This document shows positions 36,941 to 45,391 of a stretch of 64,000 nucleotides of DNA, piece after piece; position 1 is the stretch's first letter, and the number at the start of each line of letters is the position of its first letter. The notes under the pieces are model-generated. The model was not told the DNA's origin, did not search any database, and saw only the letters and a list, made by a program, of their open reading frames with translations. This stretch comes from Devosia sp. LC5 (GTDB taxonomy: Bacteria > Pseudomonadota > Alphaproteobacteria > Rhizobiales > Devosiaceae): positions 1 to 64,000 of the forward strand of contig NZ_JNNO01000013.1 of NCBI RefSeq assembly GCF_000735585.1, read 5' to 3'. The position numbers and the translations under genes are program-made.

Positions 36941-37060
36941 GTGGGGTGTGGTTGGGAGCCAGGAACACGACATGGTTTGCGGCGGACAGCGTGGGCAAGG
37001 TTGACGGCGGGCTTTGGGGCAGCGACATTGACGTTAGCTTTGCCTGTTTTGGACGTTTTG

Positions 37061-38230
37061 ATGCCCGTATTGAACCGAATTGCCGAATTTCATGACGAGA
37101 TTGCCGCCTGGCGACGGGATTTCCACACGCATCCGGAAATCCTGTTCGATGTGGAGCGGACGGCGGGCAAGGTTGCGGGGCTGCTGGCCGAATTCGGGGT
37201 CGATGAAATCGTGACCGGGCTGGGCCGGACCGGGGTGGTGGGAATCATCAATGGGCGCAGCAATGGCAGCGGCAAGACGATCGGGCTGCGTGCGGATATG
37301 GATGCGCTGCCGGTGACGGAAAAGACCGGGAAGGATTATGCCAGCAGCGTGGCGGGCCGCATGCATGCCTGCGGGCATGACGGGCACACGGCCATGCTGC
37401 TGGGCGCGACAAAATATCTGGCTGAGACGCGCAATTTCGATGGCCGCGTGGCGGTGATTTTCCAGCCGGCGGAAGAAGGCGGCGGCGGCGGCAAGGAAAT
37501 GGTGCAGGACGGGCTGATGGAGCGCTTCGGCATTTCCGAAGTCTATGGCATGCACAATTGGCCGGGCATGCCGGTGGGGCATTTCGGCATCCGGGTCGGC
37601 GGCATCATGGCGGCGACCGACAGGTTTTATATCGACATTACGGGCGTGGGCGGGCATGCGGCGCGGCCGCAGCAGACGATCGATCCGATCATGGTGGCGG
37701 CGCATCTGGTGACGGCGCTGCAGACAATTGTGTCGCGCAATGTCGATCCGCTCAAAAGCGCCGTTGTGTCGGTGACGATGGTCGAGGCCGGGGAAGCCGA
37801 CAATGTGATTTCCCGGACGGCCAAGATTACCGGGACGGTGCGCACGCTGGATAGCGAAGTGCAGGATTTTATCGAAGCGCGGCTGGGCGAGATGGTGCCG
37901 CAGTTTGCTGCGAGCTTTGGCGCAACGGCGAGCATTCGCTATGCGCGGGGCTATCCGGTGACGGTGAATGAGCCGGGGCGGACGGCCTTTGCGGCGGAGG
38001 TGGCGAGTGAGATCGCCGGGCCGGATCGGGTGGATGCGGATGTGCCGCCTTCGATGGGCGGGGAGGATTTTTCCTTCATGCTGGAGGAGCGGCCGGGGGC
38101 CTATATATTCCTGGGCAATGGGGACAGCTCGGAACTGCATACCGATACGTATGATTTCAACGATGCGGCTATTCCGGTGGGCGCGAGCTATTGGGTGCGG
38201 CTGGCGGAACGGGCAATGCCGGTGGGGTGA
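37061..38230 (+). CDS. M20-family amidohydrolase (hippurate hydrolase type)
   Basis: A 389-residue metallopeptidase-like enzyme that cleaves N-acyl amino acids. Metal-binding motifs are RMHACGHDGHTAMLLG and QPAEEGGGGGKEM, with HTHPEILFD at the N terminus and MGGEDFSFMLEERPGA near the C terminus, matching HipO/IAA-amino-acid hydrolases. The ATG at 37061 starts MPVLNRIAEFHDEIAAWRRDFH and has GGA ten bases upstream. A 689-residue reading through the upstream repeats is an artefact. Natural substrate unknown. Confidence 0.93.
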   Translation: MPVLNRIAEFHDEIAAWRRDFHTHPEILFDVERTAGKVAGLLAEFGVDEIVTGLGRTGVVGIINGRSNGSGKTIGLRADMDALPVTEKTGKDYASSVAGRMHACGHDGHTAMLLGATKYLAETRNFDGRVAVIFQPAEEGGGGGKEMVQDGLMERFGISEVYGMHNWPGMPVGHFGIRVGGIMAATDRFYIDITGVGGHAARPQQTIDPIMVAAHLVTALQTIVSRNVDPLKSAVVSVTMVEAGEADNVISRTAKITGTVRTLDSEVQDFIEARLGEMVPQFAASFGATASIRYARGYPVTVNEPGRTAFAAEVASEIAGPDRVDADVPPSMGGEDFSFMLEERPGAYIFLGNGDSSELHTDTYDFNDAAIPVGASYWVRLAERAMPVG

Positions 38231-38280
38231 CCACACCCTGTTCCTTACCACCGGGTCATTCCGGCGCTGGATGGTGCTGA

Positions 38281-38390
38281 TGGCCTTCAGCATGGATCCC
38301 GGCCTGCGCCGGGATGACATTGTGGCTGGGAGAGTTCGGGGCCACAAAAACGGAGGTTCCCGCTTTCGCGGGAATGACATTGTGGGGGTG
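38281..38390. repeat. Palindromic repeat, family C (copies 4 and 5)
   Basis: A CATGGATCCCGGCCTGCGCCG / GGGATGACATTGTGG unit is followed by a shorter TTCCCGCTTTCGCGGGAATGA unit, downstream of the M20 gene. Confidence 0.8.
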
Positions 38391-38483
38391 AAATGACCCT
38401 GTGCGGGCTGATGGTCCTATGAAGGGTCGACACCCGGGTGGCGTGGACGACGCCCTGAATTGCAAGAAACTCGTATTGGCCAA

Positions 38484-39545
38484 ATGACTGCTTCTCCCTC
38501 CCGATCATTGCTGCAAGCGGCATACCCTACCCTGCTGACCCTGGCCGTTTCGGCGGGCGGGGGTGCGGTTGCGACCGCGCTCAGCATGCCGGCGGGGTGG
38601 TTGATGGGCGGGGCGCTGGCGGTGACGACGGCGGCGATGGCGGGACTGCCGATGCGCATTCCCAACCGGTTGCGCGATGTGGTGTTCGTGCTGGTGGGCA
38701 TGATGATGGGGGCGAGTGTCGCCCCCGACAGTTTGAGCCTGATCGCCAGCTGGCCGGTGAGCCTGGCGGCGCTGGCGCTGGAATTAGTGCTGATCATTTC
38801 GCTGACTGGCTGGATGCTGTCGGCGGTGTTCAAGCTGGACCGGGGAACGGCCTATATGAGCTCGTTTCCGGGGCATTTGTCGTTTGTGATGGGCATTGCC
38901 TCGGCGGGAGTGGGCGAGCCGCGGCAGATCGCCATTATCCAGGTGATCCGCATTTTGATGCTGACCATTGTGGTGCCGATCGGGGCGATGTTTTTGCCGA
39001 TCGATCATTTCCCGCCGCCGGTGGCGGGCGAGTTCCTGAACGTCTGGCAATTGCTGGCGCTGGCCGCGGGGTGCATTGCGGTGGGGTTGGTGTTTATCCG
39101 GCTCAAAGTGCCGGCGGGGCTGGTGCTGGGATCGATGGCGGCGGCGACGGCGGCCAAGCTGGGCGGGCTTTATAGCGAGGCCATGCCGGGGCCGCTGGTG
39201 GTGCTGACCTTTATCCTGGTGGGGGCACAGATCGGCTCGCGCTTTGCCGGCATCACGGCTCGCGAATTCATCACTGCGGCCAAGGGCGGCATCGTGGCGA
39301 CGGCAATGACAGTGGGCATCGTGACAATCATGGCATGGATCGTCAGCCTGCTCGTCGACATGCCCTATGGGCAGATCTGGCTGGGGCTATCGCCCGGGGC
39401 GCTGGAGGGCATGGGCGCGCTGGGGATTGCGCTGGGCTATGACACGGCGTTTATTGCGGCACACCATGTGATCCGGCTGTTGATGCTGAGCTTTGCCATT
39501 CCGGCGGTGGTGGTATTGATCCGGCGGCGGGAAAAGCCGGCGTGA
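38484..39545 (+). CDS. AbrB-family integral membrane protein
   Basis: A 353-residue protein with ten or so helices in two related halves, each with the family signature: MPAGWLMGGALAVTTAAMAG in the first, VPAGLVLGSMAAATAAKLGG in the second. These proteins (often mislabelled as ammonia monooxygenase or as regulators) are probable transporters with unknown substrate. I use the ATG at 38484; the longer frame starts with TTG. Ribosome binding is weak. It follows M20 on the same strand with repeats between. Confidence 0.85.
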   Translation: MTASPSRSLLQAAYPTLLTLAVSAGGGAVATALSMPAGWLMGGALAVTTAAMAGLPMRIPNRLRDVVFVLVGMMMGASVAPDSLSLIASWPVSLAALALELVLIISLTGWMLSAVFKLDRGTAYMSSFPGHLSFVMGIASAGVGEPRQIAIIQVIRILMLTIVVPIGAMFLPIDHFPPPVAGEFLNVWQLLALAAGCIAVGLVFIRLKVPAGLVLGSMAAATAAKLGGLYSEAMPGPLVVLTFILVGAQIGSRFAGITAREFITAAKGGIVATAMTVGIVTIMAWIVSLLVDMPYGQIWLGLSPGALEGMGALGIALGYDTAFIAAHHVIRLLMLSFAIPAVVVLIRRREKPA

Positions 39546-39592
39546 CTCTGCCACAATCGCCCTTCACATGAAGGCGGAATGAGGAGATTTCC

Positions 39593-39898
39593 ATGTCCAA
39601 GAAATTGATGAGTGTTTTCGCGCTGGCCTTGCTGGTGGCGACGCCCGCCACGGCAGCGCCGTTTTGCAGCGGGGGCGATTGGGGCTCGGGCGGCATCCGC
39701 ATCAGCGGGGGAATCCGTATCGGCACGATAGATTCGGATGACCGCCACGAGCTCAACCTGATGCGGCTGCGCCGGATCGGGGTGGATGCCACGCGCGCCG
39801 AGGAATGGAATGGCTGTATCCGCGCCTTTGTGCGCCAGCCGGGCGGCGGGGAAATCATGCAATTCTTCGATCCGAACACGCTCGAGCAGGTTTATTGA
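39593..39898 (+). CDS. Small secreted protein of unknown function
   Basis: A 101-residue protein with a clear signal peptide (MSKKLMSVFALALLVATPATA) and a mature part of about 80 residues with two Cys residues. I do not recognise a family. GAGGAG precedes the ATG. It ends in MQFFDPNTLEQVY. A similar phrase, VAFFDPLTLKPV, is encoded just downstream at about 39943-39982 in another frame, which hints at a frameshifted or lost C-terminal repeat. Confidence 0.7.
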   Translation: MSKKLMSVFALALLVATPATAAPFCSGGDWGSGGIRISGGIRIGTIDSDDRHELNLMRLRRIGVDATRAEEWNGCIRAFVRQPGGGEIMQFFDPNTLEQVY

Positions 39899-40030
39899 GA
39901 TTACCGGCCTGTCCGAAGCGTAATGCAGGTCACGGCAGCCAGACCGTGGCGTTTTTTGACCCGCTGACGCTCAAGCCGGTCGGCCCGAACGCGGCGAAAG
40001 GATAAGCCGGCGCTGCATTGGCACATGCAA

Positions 40031-40064
40031 AGAGCCCCTCGGGAGCGCCCGGGGGTCTTTTTTT
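40031..40064 (+). terminator. Rho-independent terminator
   Basis: A GC-rich stem (AGAGCCCCTCGGG ... GCCCGGGGGTCT, with small bulges) is followed by seven T residues on the plus strand. It ends the small secreted-protein transcript. Confidence 0.75.
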
Positions 40065-40115
40065 GTTTGCGGGGGAGTTATGCCTTCCGGGAGAGGGCTA
40101 TCGCGTGTGCCCCGG

Positions 40116-40240
40116 CTCACCTCGCCCCTCAGGGGAGAGGTCGGCGCGTAGCGCCGGGTGAGGGGTGCGATGCTACAGCAGGTGTGATGCCCCAGCATCG
40201 CACCCCTCACCCTGGCCCTCTCCCCTCAGGGGAGAGGGGG
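40116..40240. repeat. Large nested palindrome, family A
   Basis: Two family A units face each other. At the centre, AGGGGTGCGATGCT (40160-40173) pairs with AGCATCGCACCCCT (40194-40207). The whole block can fold into one long hairpin or cruciform. Confidence 0.8.
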
Positions 40241-40303
40241 CGATAGAACCGACGCGCCGGTGGGTATGCGGTTCGCCCAGTGCAGCGGTGGCTCGCCTAG
40301 TGG

Positions 40304-40362
40304 GTGCCACGACCTCGTAGTTCGTCCTTCGACAAGCTCAGGAGGCTCACCATGAGGTCTGC
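40304..40362. repeat. Inverted-repeat element, family B (half copy)
   Basis: GTGCCACGACCTCGTAGTTCG then CGACAAGCTCAGGAGGCTCAC and ATGAGGTCT. Only one arm of the longer element is present. Confidence 0.75.
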
Positions 40363-40378
40363 TGCAAGGGCCTCGGGC

Positions 40379-42004
40379 TTAGCTCAGTTTTATCTTGCCG
40401 TCGGGTATGGCGATGAAGGCGTAGCCGTTGGGGCCGAGGGTTAGCGCACCATTGTCGAGATTGGCGTGTTGGGAGATGGGCTCGGGCGTGGCGGTTGCGC
40501 CAGTCAGGGTGAGCTGGTGCGGTTCGGGGGAGAGGTTGAAGACGCAGAGCATGGTGGCGGCGGGGCCGGTGCGGCGGAAGGCCAGGATGGGTTCGGGGGT
40601 TTTGAGGAAATCGATGTCGCCGCCGCTGAGGACCGGATGGGTGCGGCGCCAGGCGAGGATGGCGCGGTAGAAGGCCAGTGTGGAGTTTGCGTCGGCGTTT
40701 TGCAGGGCGATGTTGAGGGCGGATTGGGGCGGCTTGACCGGGAGCCATGGGGTGCCGGTGGTGAAGCCGTTGGGCGCCTCGCCGTCGTCCCAGGGCATGG
40801 GGGTGCGGCAGCCGTCGCGGCCCTTGTCTTCGGGCCAGAAGCGGATGCCGCGCGGGTCGGTCAGTTCCTCGAACAATAGATCGGTTTCGGGCAGGCCCAG
40901 CTCCTCCCCCTGATAGAGGCAGACCGAGCCCTTGAGACTGAGCAGGAGCGCGGCGGCCTGCCGGCCCAGGGCTGCGGGATCGAGACTATGGGGCGCCCAG
41001 CGGGTGATGTGGCGGGGCACGTCGTGGTTGGAAAAGCTCCAGCAGGGCCAGCCGTCGGTGCTGTGCTTGAAGAATTGCTCGATGCGGGTGCGGAAGTGTT
41101 TGGCGGTGAACTGGGGGCCCAGGAACTCGAAGGAATAGCACATATGCAGCTTGTCGCCGCCCGAAGTGTATTCGGCCATCAATTCCACGGCCTTGTGGCT
41201 GTCGCCCACTTCGCCCACTGAAGTCGTGCCGGGGAATTGGTCGAGCAGGGCGCGGACGCGCTGGAGGAAAGCGACGTTTTCGGGCCGGCTCTTGGAATAT
41301 TTGTGCTCCTGCATGTCATAGGGATTGACCGCATAGGGCAGATGCTCGTCGCGCTTGTTGGGCGGGTTGGAGCGCAGCTTCTTGTCGTGGAAATAGTAAT
41401 TTACGGTGTCGAGGCGGAAGCCATCGACGCCGCGCTCGAGCCAGAAGCGCATGATATCGAGCACCGCGTCCTGCACTTCGGGATTGTGGAAGTTGAGGTC
41501 GGGCTGGCTGGTGAGGAAATTGTGCAGGTAATATTGCCCGCGGGTGGGGTTCCACTCCCAGGCGCGGCCGCCGAACACTGCGGGCCAATTGTTGGGCGGG
41601 GAGCCATCGGGGAGCGGATCGGCCCAGACATACCAATCGGCGCGGGCATTATCGCGCGAGAGGCGGGATTCGCGGAACCAGGGGTGCTGGTCGGAGGTGT
41701 GGCTGACCACCTGATCCATGATGACCTTGAGGCCAAGGGCATGGGCGCGCTCGATCAGGCTATCGAAATCTTCCATCGTGCCAAAGAGCGGATCGACATC
41801 GATATAGTTGGAGACGTCGTAGCCCATATCCTCTTGCGGGGATTGGGTGATGGGGGAGAGCCAGATGCAATCAACGCCCAGGCCCGCGATGTGATCGAGC
41901 CGGCGGAGGATGCCGGGCAGATCGCCGACGCCATCGCCATCGCTGTCCTGGAACGAGCGGGGATAAACCTGGTAGATCACGCCGCCGCGCCACCAATCAG
42001 CCAT
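40379..42004 (-). CDS. GH13 alpha-glucosidase, copy 2
   Basis: A 541-residue paralogue of the enzyme at 29841-31514. N terminus MADWWRGGVIYQVYPRSFQDS; nucleophile D199, acid/base E265, stabiliser D328. The conserved barrel segments nearly match copy 1 (YVWADP.PDG, LTSQPDLNFHNPEVQDAVL). The ATG at 42004 has AGGAG nine bases upstream; the track-length start 28 residues earlier is not supported. It is divergent from the cupin gene, 149 bases away. Likely hydrolyses short alpha-glucosides in the cytoplasm. Confidence 0.93.
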   Translation of the reverse strand: MADWWRGGVIYQVYPRSFQDSDGDGVGDLPGILRRLDHIAGLGVDCIWLSPITQSPQEDMGYDVSNYIDVDPLFGTMEDFDSLIERAHALGLKVIMDQVVSHTSDQHPWFRESRLSRDNARADWYVWADPLPDGSPPNNWPAVFGGRAWEWNPTRGQYYLHNFLTSQPDLNFHNPEVQDAVLDIMRFWLERGVDGFRLDTVNYYFHDKKLRSNPPNKRDEHLPYAVNPYDMQEHKYSKSRPENVAFLQRVRALLDQFPGTTSVGEVGDSHKAVELMAEYTSGGDKLHMCYSFEFLGPQFTAKHFRTRIEQFFKHSTDGWPCWSFSNHDVPRHITRWAPHSLDPAALGRQAAALLLSLKGSVCLYQGEELGLPETDLLFEELTDPRGIRFWPEDKGRDGCRTPMPWDDGEAPNGFTTGTPWLPVKPPQSALNIALQNADANSTLAFYRAILAWRRTHPVLSGGDIDFLKTPEPILAFRRTGPAATMLCVFNLSPEPHQLTLTGATATPEPISQHANLDNGALTLGPNGYAFIAIPDGKIKLS

Positions 42005-42153
42005 GTCGTCGTCTCCTGTTTGCTGGCGTGAGGCTAGCCTGTTGCAGCGGATATGGGAATCGCCCCGGAATGCAATTGGCCAATGCAAGGAAGGCGTGTC
42101 GAAACCGGCAAGGCTGGTCCGTCGTGTGGTCAGAGAGGCAGAGGAGACAGGCG

Positions 42154-42489
42154 ATGCATGTATTGCGGGCGGCGGAAAGACCGCCGAGCAAAAGCCGGAC
42201 GATCCGGTTCGAGGGGGATGGCTATGGCGCGGGCATTTCGTTTTTCTCGGTGGACAATGATCCGGGGCAAGGGCCGGGACTGCATGTGCATCCCTATGCC
42301 GAAACCTGGATCGTCAAATCGGGCCGGGCGCGCGTGGTGGCGGGGGATGAGGTGATCGAGGTGGGGCCGAACGACATTGCGGTGGTGCCGGGCGGGGTGC
42401 CGCATAAATTCACCAATATCGGGCCGGGGCGGCTGGAGATCGTGTGTATCCATGCTGCCGGGACGATGGTGCAGACGGATTTGGAGTGA
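42154..42489 (+). CDS. Cupin-domain protein
   Basis: A 111-residue single-cupin protein. Motif 1 is GLHVHPYAETWIVKSG (His-x-His and Glu metal ligands) and motif 2 is VVPGGVPHKFTN, with a His ligand. A metal-dependent small-molecule enzyme or sensor is likely, but no substrate is evident. GAGGAGACAGG precedes the ATG at 42154; the longer frame starting at 42028 is not supported. It shares a divergent promoter region with the GH13 gene. Confidence 0.85.
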   Translation: MHVLRAAERPPSKSRTIRFEGDGYGAGISFFSVDNDPGQGPGLHVHPYAETWIVKSGRARVVAGDEVIEVGPNDIAVVPGGVPHKFTNIGPGRLEIVCIHAAGTMVQTDLE

Positions 42490-42510
42490 GGGGCCTCGCG
42501 CAAGCGGGGA

Positions 42511-42552
42511 GTGGCCCTCGGGTCGAGCCCGAGGGAGAGCGGTGGGTGGGGG
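42511..42552. repeat. Palindromic repeat, family E (copy 2)
   Basis: GTGGCCCTCGGGTCGAGCCC then GAGGGAGAGCGGTGGGTGGG, between the cupin gene and the convergent dehydrogenase. Confidence 0.75.
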
Positions 42553-42555
42553 AGC

Positions 42556-43488
42556 CTAGACCACCTGGCTAAGGAGGGGTTCGCCGGCGAAGTGGGCGTC
42601 GAGATTGGCGACGAGCATGGCGCCCATCGCGTCGCGGGTTTGTACCGTGGCGCTGCCCTGGTGGGGGGAGAGGACGACATTGTCGAGGGCGAAAAAGGCC
42701 TCTGGCACCTGGGGCTCGTTTTCGAAGACGTCGAGCGCGGCGCCGCCCAGGCCGCCATTCTGCAGTAGCTCGAGCATGGCCGGCTCGTCGACCAGCGTGC
42801 CGCGGGCGACATTGACCAGCATGCCCTTGGGGCCCAGAGCGGTGAGGACGTCGCGCGACACGATGCGTTCGGTGCCTTTGCCGCCGGGGGCGATGATCAC
42901 CAGCCAATCGCTGTCGCGGGCCATGTCGACCAAGTTGTCGTAATAGATATGCGGCTCGGAAAGCTGGCGATGGCGGCCGTGATAGACGACGCGCATCTTC
43001 ATGGCCTGGGCGCGGGACGCGATTTCCTTGCCGATGCGGCCGAGGCCCAGAATGCCCAAGGTCTTGCCGGTGAGTTCGGTAAACAGCGGCATGCTGGCGC
43101 CGGGCTGCCACTTGCCCTGGCGGACATATTGATCGGCCTGGGGGATGCGGCGAGCCAAGGCGATCATCAGGCCGATGGTGAGTTCGGCCACGGCGTCGTT
43201 GAGCACGTCGGGGGTGTTGGTGACGCGGATATTGCGGGCCTTGGCGGCCCTGGTGTCGATATTGTCATAGCCGACGCCGAAGCTGGCGATGATTTCCAGA
43301 TTAGGCAGCGCGTCCATCAGATCGGCCTGCACCCCCGAGCCGGCATGGGCGCGAATGCGGGCGCCGTTTTGGGCAAGCCAGGTTTTGGGATCGGCCTGTT
43401 CGTGCAACTTATGGACGGTGTAGCGGGCGGCGAGCGCGGCTTCGCAGGAGGCGAGGAGCTTGCCGGTTTGCAGGATTTCGATGGTCAT
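42556..43488 (-). CDS. D-isomer-specific 2-hydroxyacid dehydrogenase (glyoxylate/hydroxypyruvate reductase-like)
   Basis: A 310-residue NAD(P)-dependent enzyme that reduces 2-oxoacids. The Rossmann motif is LGILGLGRIGKEIA, followed by NVARGTLVDE. The catalytic Arg lies in NVARG, the Glu near ENEPQVPE, and the His in VVLSPHQGSAT. The ATG at 43488 has GGAGGAG upstream and starts MTIEILQTGKLL; an upstream extension of 52 residues is not coding-like. Glyoxylate, hydroxypyruvate or a related ketoacid is the probable substrate. Confidence 0.92.
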   Translation of the reverse strand: MTIEILQTGKLLASCEAALAARYTVHKLHEQADPKTWLAQNGARIRAHAGSGVQADLMDALPNLEIIASFGVGYDNIDTRAAKARNIRVTNTPDVLNDAVAELTIGLMIALARRIPQADQYVRQGKWQPGASMPLFTELTGKTLGILGLGRIGKEIASRAQAMKMRVVYHGRHRQLSEPHIYYDNLVDMARDSDWLVIIAPGGKGTERIVSRDVLTALGPKGMLVNVARGTLVDEPAMLELLQNGGLGGAALDVFENEPQVPEAFFALDNVVLSPHQGSATVQTRDAMGAMLVANLDAHFAGEPLLSQVV

Positions 43489-43686
43489 GAATGGGGCTCC
43501 TCCGGGTGATGCTGGCGACACCATAATGGGCATGGGCCGCATCGCAAGCCCTGTGGGGAGCGATCCGTCAGGTGGGGTTCTCGCGATGAAGTCTTGCGAT
43601 TGTCGCGCTGACCGGCTGGACGGCTGCGTACAAATGTGTAGCAATGTGAAGGCGATGGGCTAAGCCGTAACACCACGCGGAGCATA

Positions 43687-45108
43687 ATGGCCGAAACTGC
43701 GCCGTTCGATGAAATGTACAATGCGGATGGTTCTGTCCGCGAACCTTATCGGGCCCTGAACGCCTGGCTGGAGGAACAGCCCGACAAAGCCCTGACCCTG
43801 ATGCAATCGGATGCCGAAGCGATTTTTCGCAAGCTGGGCATTACCTTTGCGGTTTACGGGTCGGAGGAAGGCACCGAAAAGGTCATCCCCTTCGATGTGA
43901 TCCCGCGTATTATCGCGGCACAGGAATGGCGCAAGCTCTCCAAGGGGATCGAGCAGCGCGTCAAGGCGCTCAACGCGTTTTTGTATGACATCTATCACCG
44001 CCAGGAAATTCTGAAGGCGGGACGAATCCCCGAAAAGCTGATCCTGCAGAATGCCGCTTTCGCGCCCGAAATGATGGGGCTGGAGCCGGCCAAGGGCGTT
44101 TATGCCCATATTATCGGGGTCGATATCGTGCGGGTGGGACCGGACGAATATTATGTGCTGGAAGACAATCTGCGCACGCCTTCGGGGGTCAGCTATATGC
44201 TGGAAGACCGCGAGGCGATGATGCAGCTGGCGCCCGACCTGTTCCACCGCTGCAAGGTGGCGCCGGTGGAAACTTACCCCGAAAACCTGCGGCGGACGCT
44301 GGAAAGCGTGGCGCCGGCCGGCGCTGGGCAATCGCCCAATATCGCGGTGCTGACGCCGGGCATTTATAATTCGGCCTATTTCGAACATTCGTTCCTGGCC
44401 GACCAGATGGGCGCACAGCTCTGCGAGGGACCCGATCTGTTTGTCGATGGCGGCAAGGTTTATATGCGCACCACGACCGGGCCGGAGCGGGTGGATGTGA
44501 TCTATCGCCGGATCGACGACGATTATCTCGATCCCCTCACCTTCCGGCCTGATTCCATGCTGGGGGTGCCGGGCCTGTTCAACGCCTATCGGGCGGGCAA
44601 TGTGACGCTGGTCAATGCGCCGGGCACCGGGATTGCCGATGACAAGGCCGTCTATACCTATGTGCCCGAAATCGTGGAATTCTATCTCGGAGAAAAAGCA
44701 CTGCTGAGCAATGTGCCGACCTATAATTGCACCGATGAGGAACAGCGCAATTGGGTGCTGGCCAATATCGCTGACCTGGTCGTCAAGGAAGTGCATGGCT
44801 CGGGCGGCTATGGGATGATGGTGGGGCCGACCTCGACCAAGGCCATGCATGCCGAATTCCGCCGGAAAATCGAGGCGCGGCCGGATAATTACATCGTGCA
44901 GCCGACCTTGGCGCTCAGCACCTGCCCCACTTATGTCAATGCCGGGGTGGCGCCGCGGCATGTGGATTTGCGGCCCTATGTGCTGGTAGGCGATAGGGTG
45001 CGGATCACGCCGGGCGGGTTGACGCGAGTGGCGCTGAAGAAGGGCTCGCTAGTGGTCAATTCGAGCCAGGGCGGCGGGACCAAGGATACGTGGGTGCTGG
45101 AAGATTGA
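43687..45108 (+). CDS. Circularly permuted ATP-grasp protein
   Basis: A 473-residue member of the CP_ATPgrasp group (COG2308). It starts MAETAPFDEMYNADGSVREPYRAL and contains GITFAVYGSEEGTEKVIPFDVIPRII, YYVLEDNLRTPSGVSYMLEDREAM, YKEVHGSGGYGMMVGP-like and LALSTCPTYV segments, all conserved in the family. ATP-grasp folds ligate carboxylates to amines; a peptide or protein modification role has been proposed on the basis of gene neighbourhoods. GGAGC precedes the ATG. It is the first of three genes with alpha-E and transglutaminase-like proteins. Confidence 0.93.
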   Translation: MAETAPFDEMYNADGSVREPYRALNAWLEEQPDKALTLMQSDAEAIFRKLGITFAVYGSEEGTEKVIPFDVIPRIIAAQEWRKLSKGIEQRVKALNAFLYDIYHRQEILKAGRIPEKLILQNAAFAPEMMGLEPAKGVYAHIIGVDIVRVGPDEYYVLEDNLRTPSGVSYMLEDREAMMQLAPDLFHRCKVAPVETYPENLRRTLESVAPAGAGQSPNIAVLTPGIYNSAYFEHSFLADQMGAQLCEGPDLFVDGGKVYMRTTTGPERVDVIYRRIDDDYLDPLTFRPDSMLGVPGLFNAYRAGNVTLVNAPGTGIADDKAVYTYVPEIVEFYLGEKALLSNVPTYNCTDEEQRNWVLANIADLVVKEVHGSGGYGMMVGPTSTKAMHAEFRRKIEARPDNYIVQPTLALSTCPTYVNAGVAPRHVDLRPYVLVGDRVRITPGGLTRVALKKGSLVVNSSQGGGTKDTWVLED

Positions 45109-45137
45109 TGATGGATTCCGGTATTTCGCGCGTGTTG

Positions 45138-45368
45138 AGAGACACCCCCACCCTAGGCCATTCGAGCGTAGCTCTCATGGCCTTGATCGCTCAAATCGCT
45201 CCACTGGAGCGATTTGCCCCTAACGGGTCGCTCACAAGCCCCACAAGGGGGAGGGTGACATCGAGTTTTTGGCATAATAGCGCCATACCTGCCGGCTTCA
45301 CCTCCCCCCTTGTGGGGGAGGCAAGCAGAGCTTGGCGCGCAGCGCCTAGCGGCGCTCGGAGGGGGGGT
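45138..45368. repeat. Long inverted repeat, family A variant, inside the ATP-grasp cluster
   Basis: CACCCCCACCCTAGGCCATTC and related text, ATCGCTCCACTGGAGCGATTT (perfect palindrome), CCCCACAAGGGGGAGG and, inverted, CCTCCCCCCTTGTGGGGGAGG fill the 283-base gap between the ATP-grasp and alpha-E genes. The same ATCGCTCCACTGGAGCGATTT core recurs near 51839. Confidence 0.75.
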
Positions 45369-45391
45369 GCCGCCGCGCACTCGATCTGCTC

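Larger units (their letters stand above)
36539..37060. other. Repeat-filled divergent intergenic region
   Basis: About 520 bases between etfB and the M20 gene, with no convincing gene. It packs three different palindromic families in series: family B (36670-36774), E (36820-36856) and C (36897-36940). Promoters for both flanking genes should lie in the unique edges. Confidence 0.7.
39899..40378. other. Intergenic region with terminator and repeats
   Basis: About 480 bases. The first 100 could encode a remnant of the preceding protein. Then come a terminator (40031-40064), a large nested family A palindrome (40116-40240) and a family B copy (40304-40362). No gene seen. Confidence 0.65.

Noticed and set aside
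36161-38230. 689-residue version of the M20 protein
   Set aside because: The first 300 residues run through etfB antisense and three repeat families. The family N terminus begins at the ATG at 37061.
40081-40240. Possible CRISPR-like spacing of repeats
   Set aside because: The units are inverted, not direct, with unequal spacing, and no cas gene is present. They are palindromic intergenic repeats.
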